Source of the DNA: CAWIJK01 sp963836375
GTDB taxonomy: Bacteria > Actinomycetota > Acidimicrobiia > Acidimicrobiales > RAAP-2
Assembly: GCA_963836375.1 (NCBI GenBank)
Contig: CAWIJK010000004.1
Location: 930,001-994,000 of the forward strand
Length of the DNA stretch: 64,000 nucleotides
Direction: 5' to 3'
The notes beneath the pieces were generated by a model. The model worked only from the letters and a program-made list of their open reading frames with translations. It had not been told where the DNA came from and did not search any database. Below, in pieces: positions 9,367 to 17,120 of the stretch (its first letter is position 1; each line of letters begins with the position of its first letter). A program made the position numbers and the translations under genes.

Positions 9367-9858
9367 ATGAGGCGCCTGGGGCTCTTCGCCGTCTCTCTCG
9401 CCGCCCTGATCGCCGCTGGCCTCGCCGGGGCTCTGATCAGCGGGCACATCAACGGCGGGCACGTCAACAACGGGCACCCGGCGGTGGCCACCACCACGAG
9501 CACCCACACCGATGCGACCACGACGACGACCGTCCCGCACTCCGGGGACATCGTCGAGGTGGCGAACGGCACGATCCAGCCGGGCGCCGCGGCCTACTTC
9601 ACCCAGATCCTCCAGTCGAAGGGCTGGGCGACCGCCACCCCGATGAACGCCACCTCGCCGGTGACGGCCACCGGCGTCTACTACGCACCGGGCAAGGAGC
9701 CGGCGGCGCTATTGGCCGCCACCCAGCTCGGGATCGCCCCGTCCGCCGTCGCGCCCATCAACCCCAACGTCCCGTTGGGCACCACCCTCGGTCTCGACGT
9801 GGTGGTGATCATCGGCCCCGACCTGGCCTCCCGGGCGGCGGCCGCCCCCTCGACCTGA
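9367..9858 (+). CDS. LytR C-terminal domain (LytR_C) membrane protein
   Basis: A 163-residue protein with one N-terminal membrane segment (residues 6–27), a Thr/His-rich linker (~45–58), and a C-terminal LytR_C domain starting at 'IVEVANGT' and including 'LQSKGWATATPMNA', 'TGVYYAPGKEPAALLAATQLGI' and a hydrophobic final strand 'LDVVVIIGPDL'. The domain normally sits behind the phosphotransferase domain of LytR-CpsA-Psr wall-polymer ligases; here it is stand-alone, as in other actinobacteria. It is probably extracytoplasmic and cell-envelope related. Its stop codon lies in a hairpin shared with the convergent deacylase gene. Confidence 0.75.
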   Translation: MRRLGLFAVSLAALIAAGLAGALISGHINGGHVNNGHPAVATTTSTHTDATTTTTVPHSGDIVEVANGTIQPGAAAYFTQILQSKGWATATPMNATSPVTATGVYYAPGKEPAALLAATQLGIAPSAVAPINPNVPLGTTLGLDVVVIIGPDLASRAAAAPST

Positions 9859-9880
9859 GCGCCAGGGGGCGGCCGCTCAG
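9855..9880. terminator. Bidirectional hairpin between convergent genes
   Basis: CTGAGCG (9855–9861) pairs with CGCTCAG (9874–9880), with extra G/C pairs possible inside the loop. The stop codon of the LytR_C gene (TGA 9856–9858) and that of the deacylase gene (9877–9879, minus strand) both lie inside the arms. No U-tract follows. Confidence 0.5.
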
Positions 9881-11604
9881 CCCGGGGCGGTCACCACCGA
9901 GTAGGTGTCGTGTCCCGACCGCAGGACCTTCCCCGGCGTCTCGCCGGTTGGCTTGCCGTCGACGATGGTCTCGACCCCGTTCACCAGGACCCGGGAGACC
10001 CCGATCGAGGCCGCGAACAACCTCGGCGCACCGCCGGGCAGGTCGTGGACCAACCGGGCCGGCTCGGACCCCACCGTCTCGGGGTCGAAGACGAACAGGT
10101 CCGCCCGCATCCCCTCGGCCACCAGCCCCCGGTCCCGGAGGCCGAAGAGCTCCGCCGGTTGCCGCGTCATCATCTCGACCGCCCGCTCCACCGGCACGAG
10201 TTTGCGGTTGCGCAGGCAGTCGCCCAGGAACGACGTCGGGTAGTTCGAGCCGCACATGCGGTCCAGGTGCGCCCCGGCGTCCGAACCGCCGACCATCGCC
10301 CTCGGGTCCTGCCAGGCCTCGGCCCGAAGGGCCCAGGTGGCGTCGTCCCGGTCGGTCGGCTTGGGCCAGAGCACGGTGCGCAAGTCGTCGGCGATGACCA
10401 CGTCCAAGAGGGCGTCGAAGGGCTCGACCCCGCGCTCGGCCGCGATGTCCGACACATCGCGCCACTCCAGGCCCTCGTTTGCCTTCGAGAAGGTGTCGCC
10501 GATGACGTAGTTGCCCCAACCGGCGAGGCGCCGGAAGACGCCGGCCTCCTTGGCGTGGGCCAGGTCGTTCAGGTGCTTGCGGACCTCGGGATCACCGAGC
10601 TTGACGATCCGCTCGGGGACGGGCAGCCCGAGCACGTCGATCCAGCCCGGGATGAGAAAGAGCGCGCAGTGGTTGAGGAAGCTCATGTTCATCGGCACGA
10701 GGGTGGGCATGGTCAGGGCGACGATCCGCCCCCCGGCCGCCTCGGCGGCCGTCGAGGCCTCGAGCTGGTGCTGCATCTTCTCGGGGGCGCGCGAATCGAC
10801 GGTGAGCAGGTTCCAGTTGAGGGGGCGCCGGGCGGTCGCGGTCATGGCCACCATCAGGTCGACCTCGACGTCGGAGAACGAGTCGAGGCACCCGCTCGTG
10901 ATGTACTCGAGTGTCGTTCCCTCGTGGTCCCGGATCTCCTCGCAGAAGGCCAGCATCTCGCGGCGGTCTGCGTTGCGTGAATTGATCGGGTTGCCGTCGC
11001 CGTCCGAATGGGTCCGCGACTGGGACGAGGAGAACCCCAGCCCTCCGGCCTCCAGCGAGTCGGCCAGCAACCTGCGCATGGCGGCGATCTCGTCGTCGGT
11101 GGCCACCTCGGTCCCCCGCCCAGAGCCCATGACCTTGCGCCGCAGGGCGCAGTGGCCCACCAAGAACCCGGCGTTGACGCCGAGGTTGCCGTCGAGCCGG
11201 TCGAGGTACTCGCCGAAGGTCGACCAGTTCCACGGCACGCCGTTCTCGAGGGCCTCGAGCGGCATGCCCTCCACCTTGGCCATCATCCGACGGATGTAGT
11301 CGGCGTCCTCGGCATTGATCGGGGCCAGCGTGAACCCGCAGTTCCCACCGATGATCGTCGTCACCCCGTGCAGGTTGGAGGGCGACGCCGAGGGGTCCCA
11401 GAAGAGCTGGGCGTCGTAGTGGGTGTGCGGGTCGATGATCCCCGGAACCACCATCAGCCCGTCGGCCGGCAGCTCCCGGGCAACCTCCCCTTCCACCTGG
11501 CCCACGGCCACGATCCGGCCGTCGCCGATCCCCACGTCGGCCCGGCGGGGTGCTGCCCCGGTCCCGTCGACCACCGTGGCGCCGCGGATCACGTAGTCCA
11601 ACAT
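9877..11604 (-). CDS. N-acyl-D-amino-acid deacylase (amidohydrolase family)
   Basis: A 575-residue metal-dependent hydrolase of the D-aminoacylase group. The N-terminal small β-domain starts 'MLDYVIRGATVVDGTG', followed by the metal-binding 'GIIDPHTHYDAQLFWDP', the family-specific 'GGNCGFTLAPI', and a late 'GGSDAGAHLDRMCG' carrying the catalytic Asp. The C-terminal 'GLVAEGMRADLFVFDPETV' closes the small domain. Members hydrolyse N-acyl-D-amino acids; a relative with another amide substrate is possible. The ATG ending at 11604 has a good ribosome binding site (gaggaggt) and matches the family start; the frame is open further upstream through a short tandem repeat that is not coding. Confidence 0.88.
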   Translation of the reverse strand: MLDYVIRGATVVDGTGAAPRRADVGIGDGRIVAVGQVEGEVARELPADGLMVVPGIIDPHTHYDAQLFWDPSASPSNLHGVTTIIGGNCGFTLAPINAEDADYIRRMMAKVEGMPLEALENGVPWNWSTFGEYLDRLDGNLGVNAGFLVGHCALRRKVMGSGRGTEVATDDEIAAMRRLLADSLEAGGLGFSSSQSRTHSDGDGNPINSRNADRREMLAFCEEIRDHEGTTLEYITSGCLDSFSDVEVDLMVAMTATARRPLNWNLLTVDSRAPEKMQHQLEASTAAEAAGGRIVALTMPTLVPMNMSFLNHCALFLIPGWIDVLGLPVPERIVKLGDPEVRKHLNDLAHAKEAGVFRRLAGWGNYVIGDTFSKANEGLEWRDVSDIAAERGVEPFDALLDVVIADDLRTVLWPKPTDRDDATWALRAEAWQDPRAMVGGSDAGAHLDRMCGSNYPTSFLGDCLRNRKLVPVERAVEMMTRQPAELFGLRDRGLVAEGMRADLFVFDPETVGSEPARLVHDLPGGAPRLFAASIGVSRVLVNGVETIVDGKPTGETPGKVLRSGHDTYSVVTAPG

Positions 11605-11620
11605 CGACAGGACCTCCTCT

Positions 11621-11662
11621 TTGGGGTCGGGCTCTTGGGGTCGGGCTCTTGGGGTCGGGCTC
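11621..11662. repeat. Three tandem copies of a 14-bp unit
   Basis: The unit ttggggtcgggctc occurs at 11621–11634, 11635–11648 and 11649–11662 without mismatch, directly upstream of the deacylase ribosome binding site. On the minus strand it lies in the 5' leader. Confidence 0.9.
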
Positions 11663-11748
11663 ACACGGTCTGGCGTCGCCATCCGCCTCGGCGGGGCACC
11701 CCCGGGCCGGCGGACCGGGCCAGGTCTGGGATCTGACGCCCCGTCAGC

Positions 11749-12243
11749 TTAGGCCGGTCGGGTCGAGGGCAGGCCGAGCTTGCGGTGGTCCCAGCTCACG
11801 ACCCGGTCGACGACGACTTTGACCACGACCCGCTTGTGGAGCATCGTCTCGACGAACGGGCGGAGCTGTTCGGTGTACTCGCCGTAGTAGCGCTCGAAGA
11901 GGTCGACCCCGAGCGAGAACATCCGCTCGGGGTCGTCCACGAACTCGGCCCGGCCCACCAGCTCGACCCCCCGGAGCTCCTCGTAGTAGTCGCCGTCCTC
12001 GAACAGACAGGTGATGCGGGGGTCCCGGCGCAGGTTCTGGACCTTCTGCGCCTTGGTCTTGGTCTCGACGGCGACCGAGCCCTCCAAGAACCCGTACCAC
12101 ATGGCCACGGCGTGGATCGTCCCGTCGTGGTTGATCGTGCACATTGACATCGGCCGGCGCTCGTGCAAGAAGGCGTCGACCTCCTCGGGGGTCATCTTGA
12201 TGGCGGCCCGCTGATTCACCCCGTGGCCCATCGCCTCGCTCAT
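11749..12243 (-). CDS. Pyridoxamine 5'-phosphate oxidase-like split-barrel protein (FMN or F420)
   Basis: A 164-residue split β-barrel protein. 'FLHERRPMSMCTINHDGTIHAVAMWYGF' is the opening of the PNPOx-like fold, and 'ETKTKAQKVQNLRRDPRITCLFEDGDYYEELRGVELVGRAEFV' is the cofactor-binding and dimer region typical of actinobacterial F420/FMN-dependent family members. Substrate unknown; true PNPOx activity is not implied. The ATG follows 'gaggaggcggtc'. It lies in the same direction as the deacylase, 144 bp upstream of it, and may be co-transcribed. Confidence 0.85.
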   Translation of the reverse strand: MSEAMGHGVNQRAAIKMTPEEVDAFLHERRPMSMCTINHDGTIHAVAMWYGFLEGSVAVETKTKAQKVQNLRRDPRITCLFEDGDYYEELRGVELVGRAEFVDDPERMFSLGVDLFERYYGEYTEQLRPFVETMLHKRVVVKVVVDRVVSWDHRKLGLPSTRPA

Positions 12244-12663
12244 GACCGCCTCCTCTCTGGTCCGGTGCCCGACCGGCTCGGCGCAGCGTAGCGAGGATCA
12301 AGAGTTCACCTCGTGGTCATCTCAGCGTTGCGGGTGGATCACTGACCGTTCACCTCGCTTTTCTAGCGTGACCACCGATGGCCCCATCCACCTCCCCTCG
12401 ACCCCGGCACCCCGGGTCCCCGCCAAGGGGCCGGGACGGCGGGACCGCCACGATCACCCGCCTGAAGGAGCGATCGGCGCGCCCCGCTCGGGCCTCGGTT
12501 CTGGCTGCACTACGTCGGTACCTGCCGGCCAGGGCGGCGGCGGGGAACCGGCCCCCCCGTTCCCCGTCGTCGCCACCCCCCGGAGAGGCCAGGCGGGACC
12601 ACCCGAGCTGGCCGGTCCCGACCCCCGACGACGCGGCCTGATGCCCGGCGCCCAGCCGCACCG
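12244..12663. other. Intergenic region, 420 bp, with a candidate leaderless small ORF
   Basis: No recognisable gene. TAGCGT at 12364–12369 sits 8 nt before an ATG (12378), the same geometry as the leaderless genes nearby. The rest is Arg/Pro/Gly-coding in several frames, as expected of unconstrained GC-rich DNA, and could also be the leader of the response-regulator gene. Confidence 0.4.
12378..12641 (+). CDS. Possible small Arg/Pro-rich protein
   Basis: An 87-codon frame starting 8 nt after TAGCGT. The product is basic and Pro-rich with no recognisable domain; a short central segment 'ASVLAALRRYLPAR' could form a helix. The promoter geometry supports transcription, but the composition is what random GC-rich DNA gives, and the frame competes with overlapping ones. 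It ends 22 bp before the response regulator. Confidence 0.25.
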   Translation: MAPSTSPRPRHPGSPPRGRDGGTATITRLKERSARPARASVLAALRRYLPARAAAGNRPPRSPSSPPPGEARRDHPSWPVPTPDDAA

Positions 12664-13398
12664 GTGGTGACCACCACCGATACCCGTGAGCCGGCTCACG
12701 GGGCCACCCGCGACAGCCGTCCTCTGGTCCTGGTGGTCGACGACGAGGAGTCGTACCGTCAGGCGTTGGCCTCGGGACTCTCACGCGAGGGCTTCGCCGT
12801 CGAGCTGGCCGCCGACGGCCACGAGGCCCTTCGCCTCTTCCACCGGGTGCACCCCGACCTGGTGCTGCTCGACGTGATGCTGCCGGACCAGTCCGGCGTC
12901 GAGCTGTGCCAGCGCATGCGGGCCCTGGCTCCGATCCCCATCATCATGGTCACCGCCCGCGACTCCGAGGTCGACGTGGTGCTGGGCCTCGAACTCGGAG
13001 CGTCGGACTACGTGGCCAAGCCGTTCCGCCTGCGCGAGCTCGTCGCCCGGATGCGCGCCGTGCTCCGCCGGGGCTCCACCTCGCCGGCCCCGCGCGACGA
13101 GATCGTCCAGGTCGGCCCGGTCCGCCTGGACACCGGGCGCCGGGAGGTGACCGTCCACAGCCGGCCGGTCGACCTCTCGCGCAAGGAGTTCGACCTGCTG
13201 GCCCTGCTCATGTCCCACGCCGGCCAGGTGGTGACCCGGGAGTGGTGCATCGACCGACTCTGGTGGGACCAGGAGCTCTCCGACACCCGGACCCTCGACA
13301 CCCACGTGAAGCGCCTGCGGCGCAAGATGGAGCCGGACCCGGCCCACCCCCGCCACCTGGTCACCGTGCGGGGCGTCGGCTTCCGCTTCGAGCCCTGA
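12664..13398 (+). CDS. OmpR/PhoB-family response regulator
   Basis: A 244-residue two-domain regulator. The receiver domain (~20–135) has acidic pair D26/D27, phospho-acceptor D70 in 'LVLLDVMLP', T97 in 'IIMVTARD' and K119 in 'YVAKPF'. The winged-helix output domain (~148–242) has 'LSRKEFDLLALLMSHAGQVV' and the recognition region 'DTRTLDTHVKRLRRKME', ending 'HLVTVRGVGFRFEP'. No histidine kinase gene is adjacent, so it is an orphan here; a lone kinase occurs at 56.2 kb. The start is GTG 12664 (12667 is equivalent). Confidence 0.93.
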   Translation: MVTTTDTREPAHGATRDSRPLVLVVDDEESYRQALASGLSREGFAVELAADGHEALRLFHRVHPDLVLLDVMLPDQSGVELCQRMRALAPIPIIMVTARDSEVDVVLGLELGASDYVAKPFRLRELVARMRAVLRRGSTSPAPRDEIVQVGPVRLDTGRREVTVHSRPVDLSRKEFDLLALLMSHAGQVVTREWCIDRLWWDQELSDTRTLDTHVKRLRRKMEPDPAHPRHLVTVRGVGFRFEP

Positions 13399-13428
13399 AC
13401 CCACCGGGCGGCCTCGGGGCAGGCCCGG

Positions 13429-13434
13429 TACGCT
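13429..13434 (+). promoter_or_regulatory. -10 element for a leaderless peroxiredoxin mRNA
   Basis: TACGCT lies 6 nt before ATG 13441, in the gap after the response regulator. Confidence 0.5.
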
Positions 13435-13440
13435 CGACCC

Positions 13441-13905
13441 ATGAGGAAAAAGGGCGAGTCGGTCCCCGACTTCGAGCTGCCCGACGAGAACGGGACGCCC
13501 CGGCGCCTGAGCGAGCTGTTGAAGGCCGGGCCGGTGGTGCTGTTCTTCTATCCGGCGGCCATGACCTACGGCTGCACCAAGGAGAGCTGCCACTTCCGCG
13601 ACTTGAAGGCCGAGTTCGAGGCGCTCGGTGCCCAGAGGGTGGGCATCAGCGCCGACAAGGTCGACAAGCAGAAGCAGTTCTCCGACAAGCACGGGTTCGA
13701 CTACCCCCTGCTCTCGGACGCGGACTTCACCGTGGCCAACGAGCTCGGGGTCAAGCGGGGCCTGTCCATCATGGGCAACCGCCGGACCACGTTCGTGATC
13801 GACACCGACCGCACCCTGCTCGACGTGATCCACACCGAGATCTCGATGAGCGCCCACGCCGACCGGGCCCTCGAGGTCCTGCGCCAGCGCACCGCCGCCG
13901 CCTGA
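13441..13905 (+). CDS. bcp: Peroxiredoxin, BCP/PrxQ type
   Basis: A 154-residue thiol peroxidase that reduces peroxides using thioredoxin. The active-site signature PxxxTxxC is seen as 'PAAMTYGCTKESC', placing the peroxidatic Cys at C45 and a resolving Cys at C50, the BCP helix arrangement. 'LLSDADFTVANELGV' and 'RRTTFVIDTDRTLLDV' are further family blocks. The usual 'TPGCT' is replaced by 'TYGCT'. The ATG is preceded by TACGCT at a leaderless distance. Thioredoxin and its reductase are encoded at 35.1–36.5 kb. Confidence 0.92.
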   Translation: MRKKGESVPDFELPDENGTPRRLSELLKAGPVVLFFYPAAMTYGCTKESCHFRDLKAEFEALGAQRVGISADKVDKQKQFSDKHGFDYPLLSDADFTVANELGVKRGLSIMGNRRTTFVIDTDRTLLDVIHTEISMSAHADRALEVLRQRTAAA

Positions 13906-13915
13906 CGCGCCGACG

Positions 13916-14590
13916 GTGAGCAGCATCGAACCGGGCCCCGGGTTGGCCCCGAGCGGGCGGACCACCCTGCGGCGAAAGCGCGAGCGGGGCTCGGCCGAGC
14001 GGGCGGTGATCGACGCCGTCTTGGACGAGGGCTTCCTCTGCCACGTCGCCTTCAGCGACGGCACCACCCCCTACGCCGTCCCCATGGCCTACGCCCGCTG
14101 CGGCGACCTCCTCTACCTCCACGGGGCCTCGGGGAACCGGACGCTGCGGGCCCTGGCCGACGGCGCCCCGGCCTGTGTCACCGTCACCCTGCTCGACGGG
14201 CTGGTGCTGGCCCGCTCGGCCTTCCACCACTCGATGAACTACCGCTCGGTGATGCTGTTCGGCTCGGCGGGGCGGGTCGACGACGACGACGAGCAGTTGG
14301 CGGTGGCGGCGGCCCTGCTCGACCACATGGCCCCGGGGCGCAGCGCCGACGCCCGACCCCCCACCGCCAGCGAGCGCCGGGCGACGTTGATGCTCCGTTT
14401 CCCGATCGTCGAGGGGTCGGCCAAGGTGCGCACCGGGGGGCCGATCGATGACCCCGAGGACCTGGCCCTCGGGGTCTGGGCCGGGGTGGTGCCCTTCGAG
14501 CTCGTCGCCGGGCCGGCCGTCGCCGAGCCCGACCTCTCCGAGGGGGTCGCCACCCCGACCTACGTGGCCCGACCGGGACGCCGGCCGTGA
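13916..14590 (+). CDS. Pyridoxamine 5'-phosphate oxidase-family flavoprotein (Pyridox_ox_2/NimA-like)
   Basis: A 224-residue protein of the putative FMN-binding split-barrel family. The hallmark is 'SAFHHSMNYRSVMLFG' around residues 102–117, with 'FLCHVAFSDGTTPYAVPMAYA' as the first strands and 'LRFPIVEGSAKVRTGGPID' as the C-terminal lid. Such proteins include nitroimidazole-reductase-like enzymes; function here is unassigned. GTG start 13916, 10 bp after the peroxiredoxin. It overlaps the next gene by 4 bp (GTGA), so the three genes are probably an operon. Confidence 0.85.
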   Translation: MSSIEPGPGLAPSGRTTLRRKRERGSAERAVIDAVLDEGFLCHVAFSDGTTPYAVPMAYARCGDLLYLHGASGNRTLRALADGAPACVTVTLLDGLVLARSAFHHSMNYRSVMLFGSAGRVDDDDEQLAVAAALLDHMAPGRSADARPPTASERRATLMLRFPIVEGSAKVRTGGPIDDPEDLALGVWAGVVPFELVAGPAVAEPDLSEGVATPTYVARPGRRP

Positions 14591-15483
14591 GCCCGCCGAC
14601 CCGCACGGTCGCCGTGACCGGTGCCGCCTCGGGGATCGGCGCCGCCTGTGCGGCCCGGCTGGCCGACGGGGGGCACCGGGTGATCGGGGTCGACCTGGCC
14701 GGCAGCGAGGTGGCGGCCGACCTCGGCACGGCCGAGGGCCGACGCCAGGCGATCGAGGCGTTGGGAGAGCGGGCCGGCGAGGGCCTCGACGGCTTGGTCA
14801 CCTGCGCCGGGGTGGCCGGTGCCCCGTCGCGGCCCGGGGCCCTGTTGGTGTCGGTCAACTACTTCGGGACCGTGGCCCTCCTCGAGGGGCTGCGCCCGCT
14901 GCTGGCCCGGGGCCACGCACCCTCGGCCGTCGCCATCGGCTCGAACTCGGCGACGATCCAGCCCGGCATTCCGGCCCCCTTGGTGGCCGCCCTGGTCGCC
15001 GGGGACGAGCCGGCGGCCCGGCGCCTGGCCGACGAGTCGGGCTCGATGCTCACCTACCCGGCCACCAAGCTCGCCCTGGCCCTCACCGTGCGCCGCTGGG
15101 CGACGGGGGAGGACTGGGCGGGCGCGGGCATCCGACTCAACGCCGTCGCCCCGGGCATGGTCGAGACCCCCCTCGTGGCCGAGGGCCGGGCCGACCCCGA
15201 GGTGGCGCCCTTCTTCGAGATGCTGCCCATCCCGATCGGCCGGACGGGCCGGCCCGAGGAGATCGCCGCCCTGGTCGACCTCCTCCTCGGCCCCGACGGT
15301 GGTTACTTCTGCGGCTCGGTCCTCACCGTCGACGGGGGCAGCGAGGCGCTGCTTCGGGGCGCGGACTGGCCGGCCCCGTGGGACCTCGGCCTCGACGACC
15401 AGGCCCCCTGGCGCCGCCCGGCTCCCGGACCGCTCCCCCGGAGGACCCGGCCCGAGGCGCCCGAGGGGACCGAGAGCACCTAG
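14587..15483 (+). CDS. Short-chain dehydrogenase/reductase
   Basis: A 298-residue SDR with cofactor motif 'TGAASGIGAACA' near the N-terminus, 'LVTCAGVAG' for the NAG region, a Ser-rich 'IGSNSATIQ', and catalytic Tyr/Lys in 'YPATKLAL'. 'NAVAPGMVETPL' and 'GGYFCGSVLTVDGG' complete the fold. The layout with a long insertion before YxxxK resembles 3α-hydroxysteroid dehydrogenase/carbonyl reductase types. It carries a ~45-residue Pro/Arg-rich C-terminal tail that is not part of the SDR fold. It overlaps the upstream gene by GTGA, indicating translational coupling. Confidence 0.9.
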   Translation: MSPPTRTVAVTGAASGIGAACAARLADGGHRVIGVDLAGSEVAADLGTAEGRRQAIEALGERAGEGLDGLVTCAGVAGAPSRPGALLVSVNYFGTVALLEGLRPLLARGHAPSAVAIGSNSATIQPGIPAPLVAALVAGDEPAARRLADESGSMLTYPATKLALALTVRRWATGEDWAGAGIRLNAVAPGMVETPLVAEGRADPEVAPFFEMLPIPIGRTGRPEEIAALVDLLLGPDGGYFCGSVLTVDGGSEALLRGADWPAPWDLGLDDQAPWRRPAPGPLPRRTRPEAPEGTEST

Positions 15484-15532
15484 GGGCGGGCCCGGTCACG
15501 GCGAGGGCCGGGCGGGCGGGCGGCGCCCGGCC

Positions 15533-17032
15533 TCACAAGGTGGCGTCGAGCCAGTCGAAGACGACCTGGTTCCGACGTTGCGGGGCCATCGGGGCGTCGT
15601 GGTACTCGGCCCCGTCGGCGGCCGTCAGGGTGACCAGGGTCTTGTGGCCCCCGAGGGCGTCGTAGAGCGACCGGGCGCCGCCGGGGTAGAAATTCTCCAG
15701 CTCGTAGTTGACGACGAGCACCGGGGTGCGCACCCGGTCGACCACGTCGCCGCAGTCGTAGCGCATGGCGGTCTGGCCGAAGTCCCACAGGCTCGGGAAG
15801 AGCCTCCCGGCCCGGGCGGCGGCCAGGTACGTCGGGCCGTAGATCTCCGAGCGCTTGGCGAATCCGAAGCGGTCGCTGGGCTCGACCGTGTGGGGCACGA
15901 TCTCGTTGGTCCACACGGCGTCCACCTCGGCCCGGGTGGCCGTCGGGGTGAACAGGGAGCGGATGCTGGGCGGCCAGGCCAGCCAGGCGTTGACGATGCC
16001 CGGGTCGGCGCAGACCGCGCCCAGCCGGTGCTCAAAGGCCGCGGCGCGGATCACCGACTGGCCGCAGAAGCTCCAGCCGGTGAGCCCGATCCGGTCGGTG
16101 TCGACGTCGGGACGGGTGTGGAGCCAGTCCACGATGGGCGTGATGACGTGCTCCCAGTCCGGGCGGAAGCCGATGCCGCGCTCGAAGAGCATCGAGCCCT
16201 GGCCCGGGCCCTCGAAGAGCACGACGTTGTAGCCGCGCTCGAGGCCGGCGGCCCCACCCCAGGCGTAGACGTCGACGAACTGCGCGTCGCTCCCATTGTT
16301 GACGATGACCGTCGGGCGTCGGAGGCCCGATCCATCGGGCTTGAGGAAGTACCCGGGCAGCGTGGTCGACTCGTACGGGATGGCCACCCGCTCGAACGGG
16401 GGGTCCATGAGCTTGGTGGCCAGGTCCCACTGGCGCTGCATGGCGGCGTAGACGGCCGGCTCGGCGGCCGGGGTCGACGTGCCGAGCACGAAGTAGAGCG
16501 CCTGGTCGAAGTACTGGGCCGCCCGGAGATAGGCGGACCGGGCGCTGGCCCGGTGACCCGAACGCAGGGCCCCGTCGGCCAGGGCGGCCACCCGCGTGCC
16601 CATGTCGACGAAGCTGTCGAAATAGGTCTGGTAGCTCGGTCCGGCCGCCTGGATCTGGTTGATCGTGGCGATGATCTCCCCGGTCTCGCCGGCGCCGTAC
16701 CCGACCCCGCCCAGGGCGAACAGGACCTCGAAATTGAGATCCGGATCGCTGAAGAAGCTGACACCGGTGGCCGGGTTTGCCGTGGGGGCCGGGGGCGGGA
16801 CGGCGACGCTGGGCTCGGGTCCGGGGACCGGGCCCCGCGCCGCGTCGAGGGCGTCGGGGACCGCCGTGCCCCCGCACGACGCCAGGCCGGCCGCCAGCGC
16901 CGTGCCACCGGCGGCCGTCCAGCCGAGGAGCCGGCGCCGCGACACCGGGTGCCCGGTCCCGGCTGCAGGCGGGCCGCCGGCTTCGCGGTCGTCGCCGCCG
17001 CCGTCGCCGTCGCCGTCTCGGACCGCCCCCAT
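15533..17032 (-). CDS. Tat-exported lipoprotein-like alpha/beta hydrolase
   Basis: A 499-residue protein. After a Gly/Asp-rich leader comes a twin-arginine signal 'SRRRLLGWTAAGGTALAAG' followed by 'LASCGG', a lipobox-like Cys, so it is probably folded before export and anchored to the membrane. The hydrolase part has 'RRPTVIVNNGSDAQFVD' (oxyanion region), the nucleophile elbow 'GLTGWSFCGQSVIRAAA' (GWSFCG), Asp candidate in 'VRTPVLVVNYELENF' and His in 'YHDAPMAPQRR'. It resembles dipeptidyl-peptidase/dihydropseudooxynicotine-hydrolase-like enzymes. The ATG at 17032 has ribosome binding site 'cggaggtg'. Confidence 0.8.
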   Translation of the reverse strand: MGAVRDGDGDGGGDDREAGGPPAAGTGHPVSRRRLLGWTAAGGTALAAGLASCGGTAVPDALDAARGPVPGPEPSVAVPPPAPTANPATGVSFFSDPDLNFEVLFALGGVGYGAGETGEIIATINQIQAAGPSYQTYFDSFVDMGTRVAALADGALRSGHRASARSAYLRAAQYFDQALYFVLGTSTPAAEPAVYAAMQRQWDLATKLMDPPFERVAIPYESTTLPGYFLKPDGSGLRRPTVIVNNGSDAQFVDVYAWGGAAGLERGYNVVLFEGPGQGSMLFERGIGFRPDWEHVITPIVDWLHTRPDVDTDRIGLTGWSFCGQSVIRAAAFEHRLGAVCADPGIVNAWLAWPPSIRSLFTPTATRAEVDAVWTNEIVPHTVEPSDRFGFAKRSEIYGPTYLAAARAGRLFPSLWDFGQTAMRYDCGDVVDRVRTPVLVVNYELENFYPGGARSLYDALGGHKTLVTLTAADGAEYHDAPMAPQRRNQVVFDWLDATL

Positions 17033-17120
17033 CGACACCTCCGGGCCCCGATGCTGGCAGAGCCGGCTCACCTCGGCACACCCGGCGAGTCGCCGGGTGG
17101 TCCGCCCCGGCTGGCGGCGG

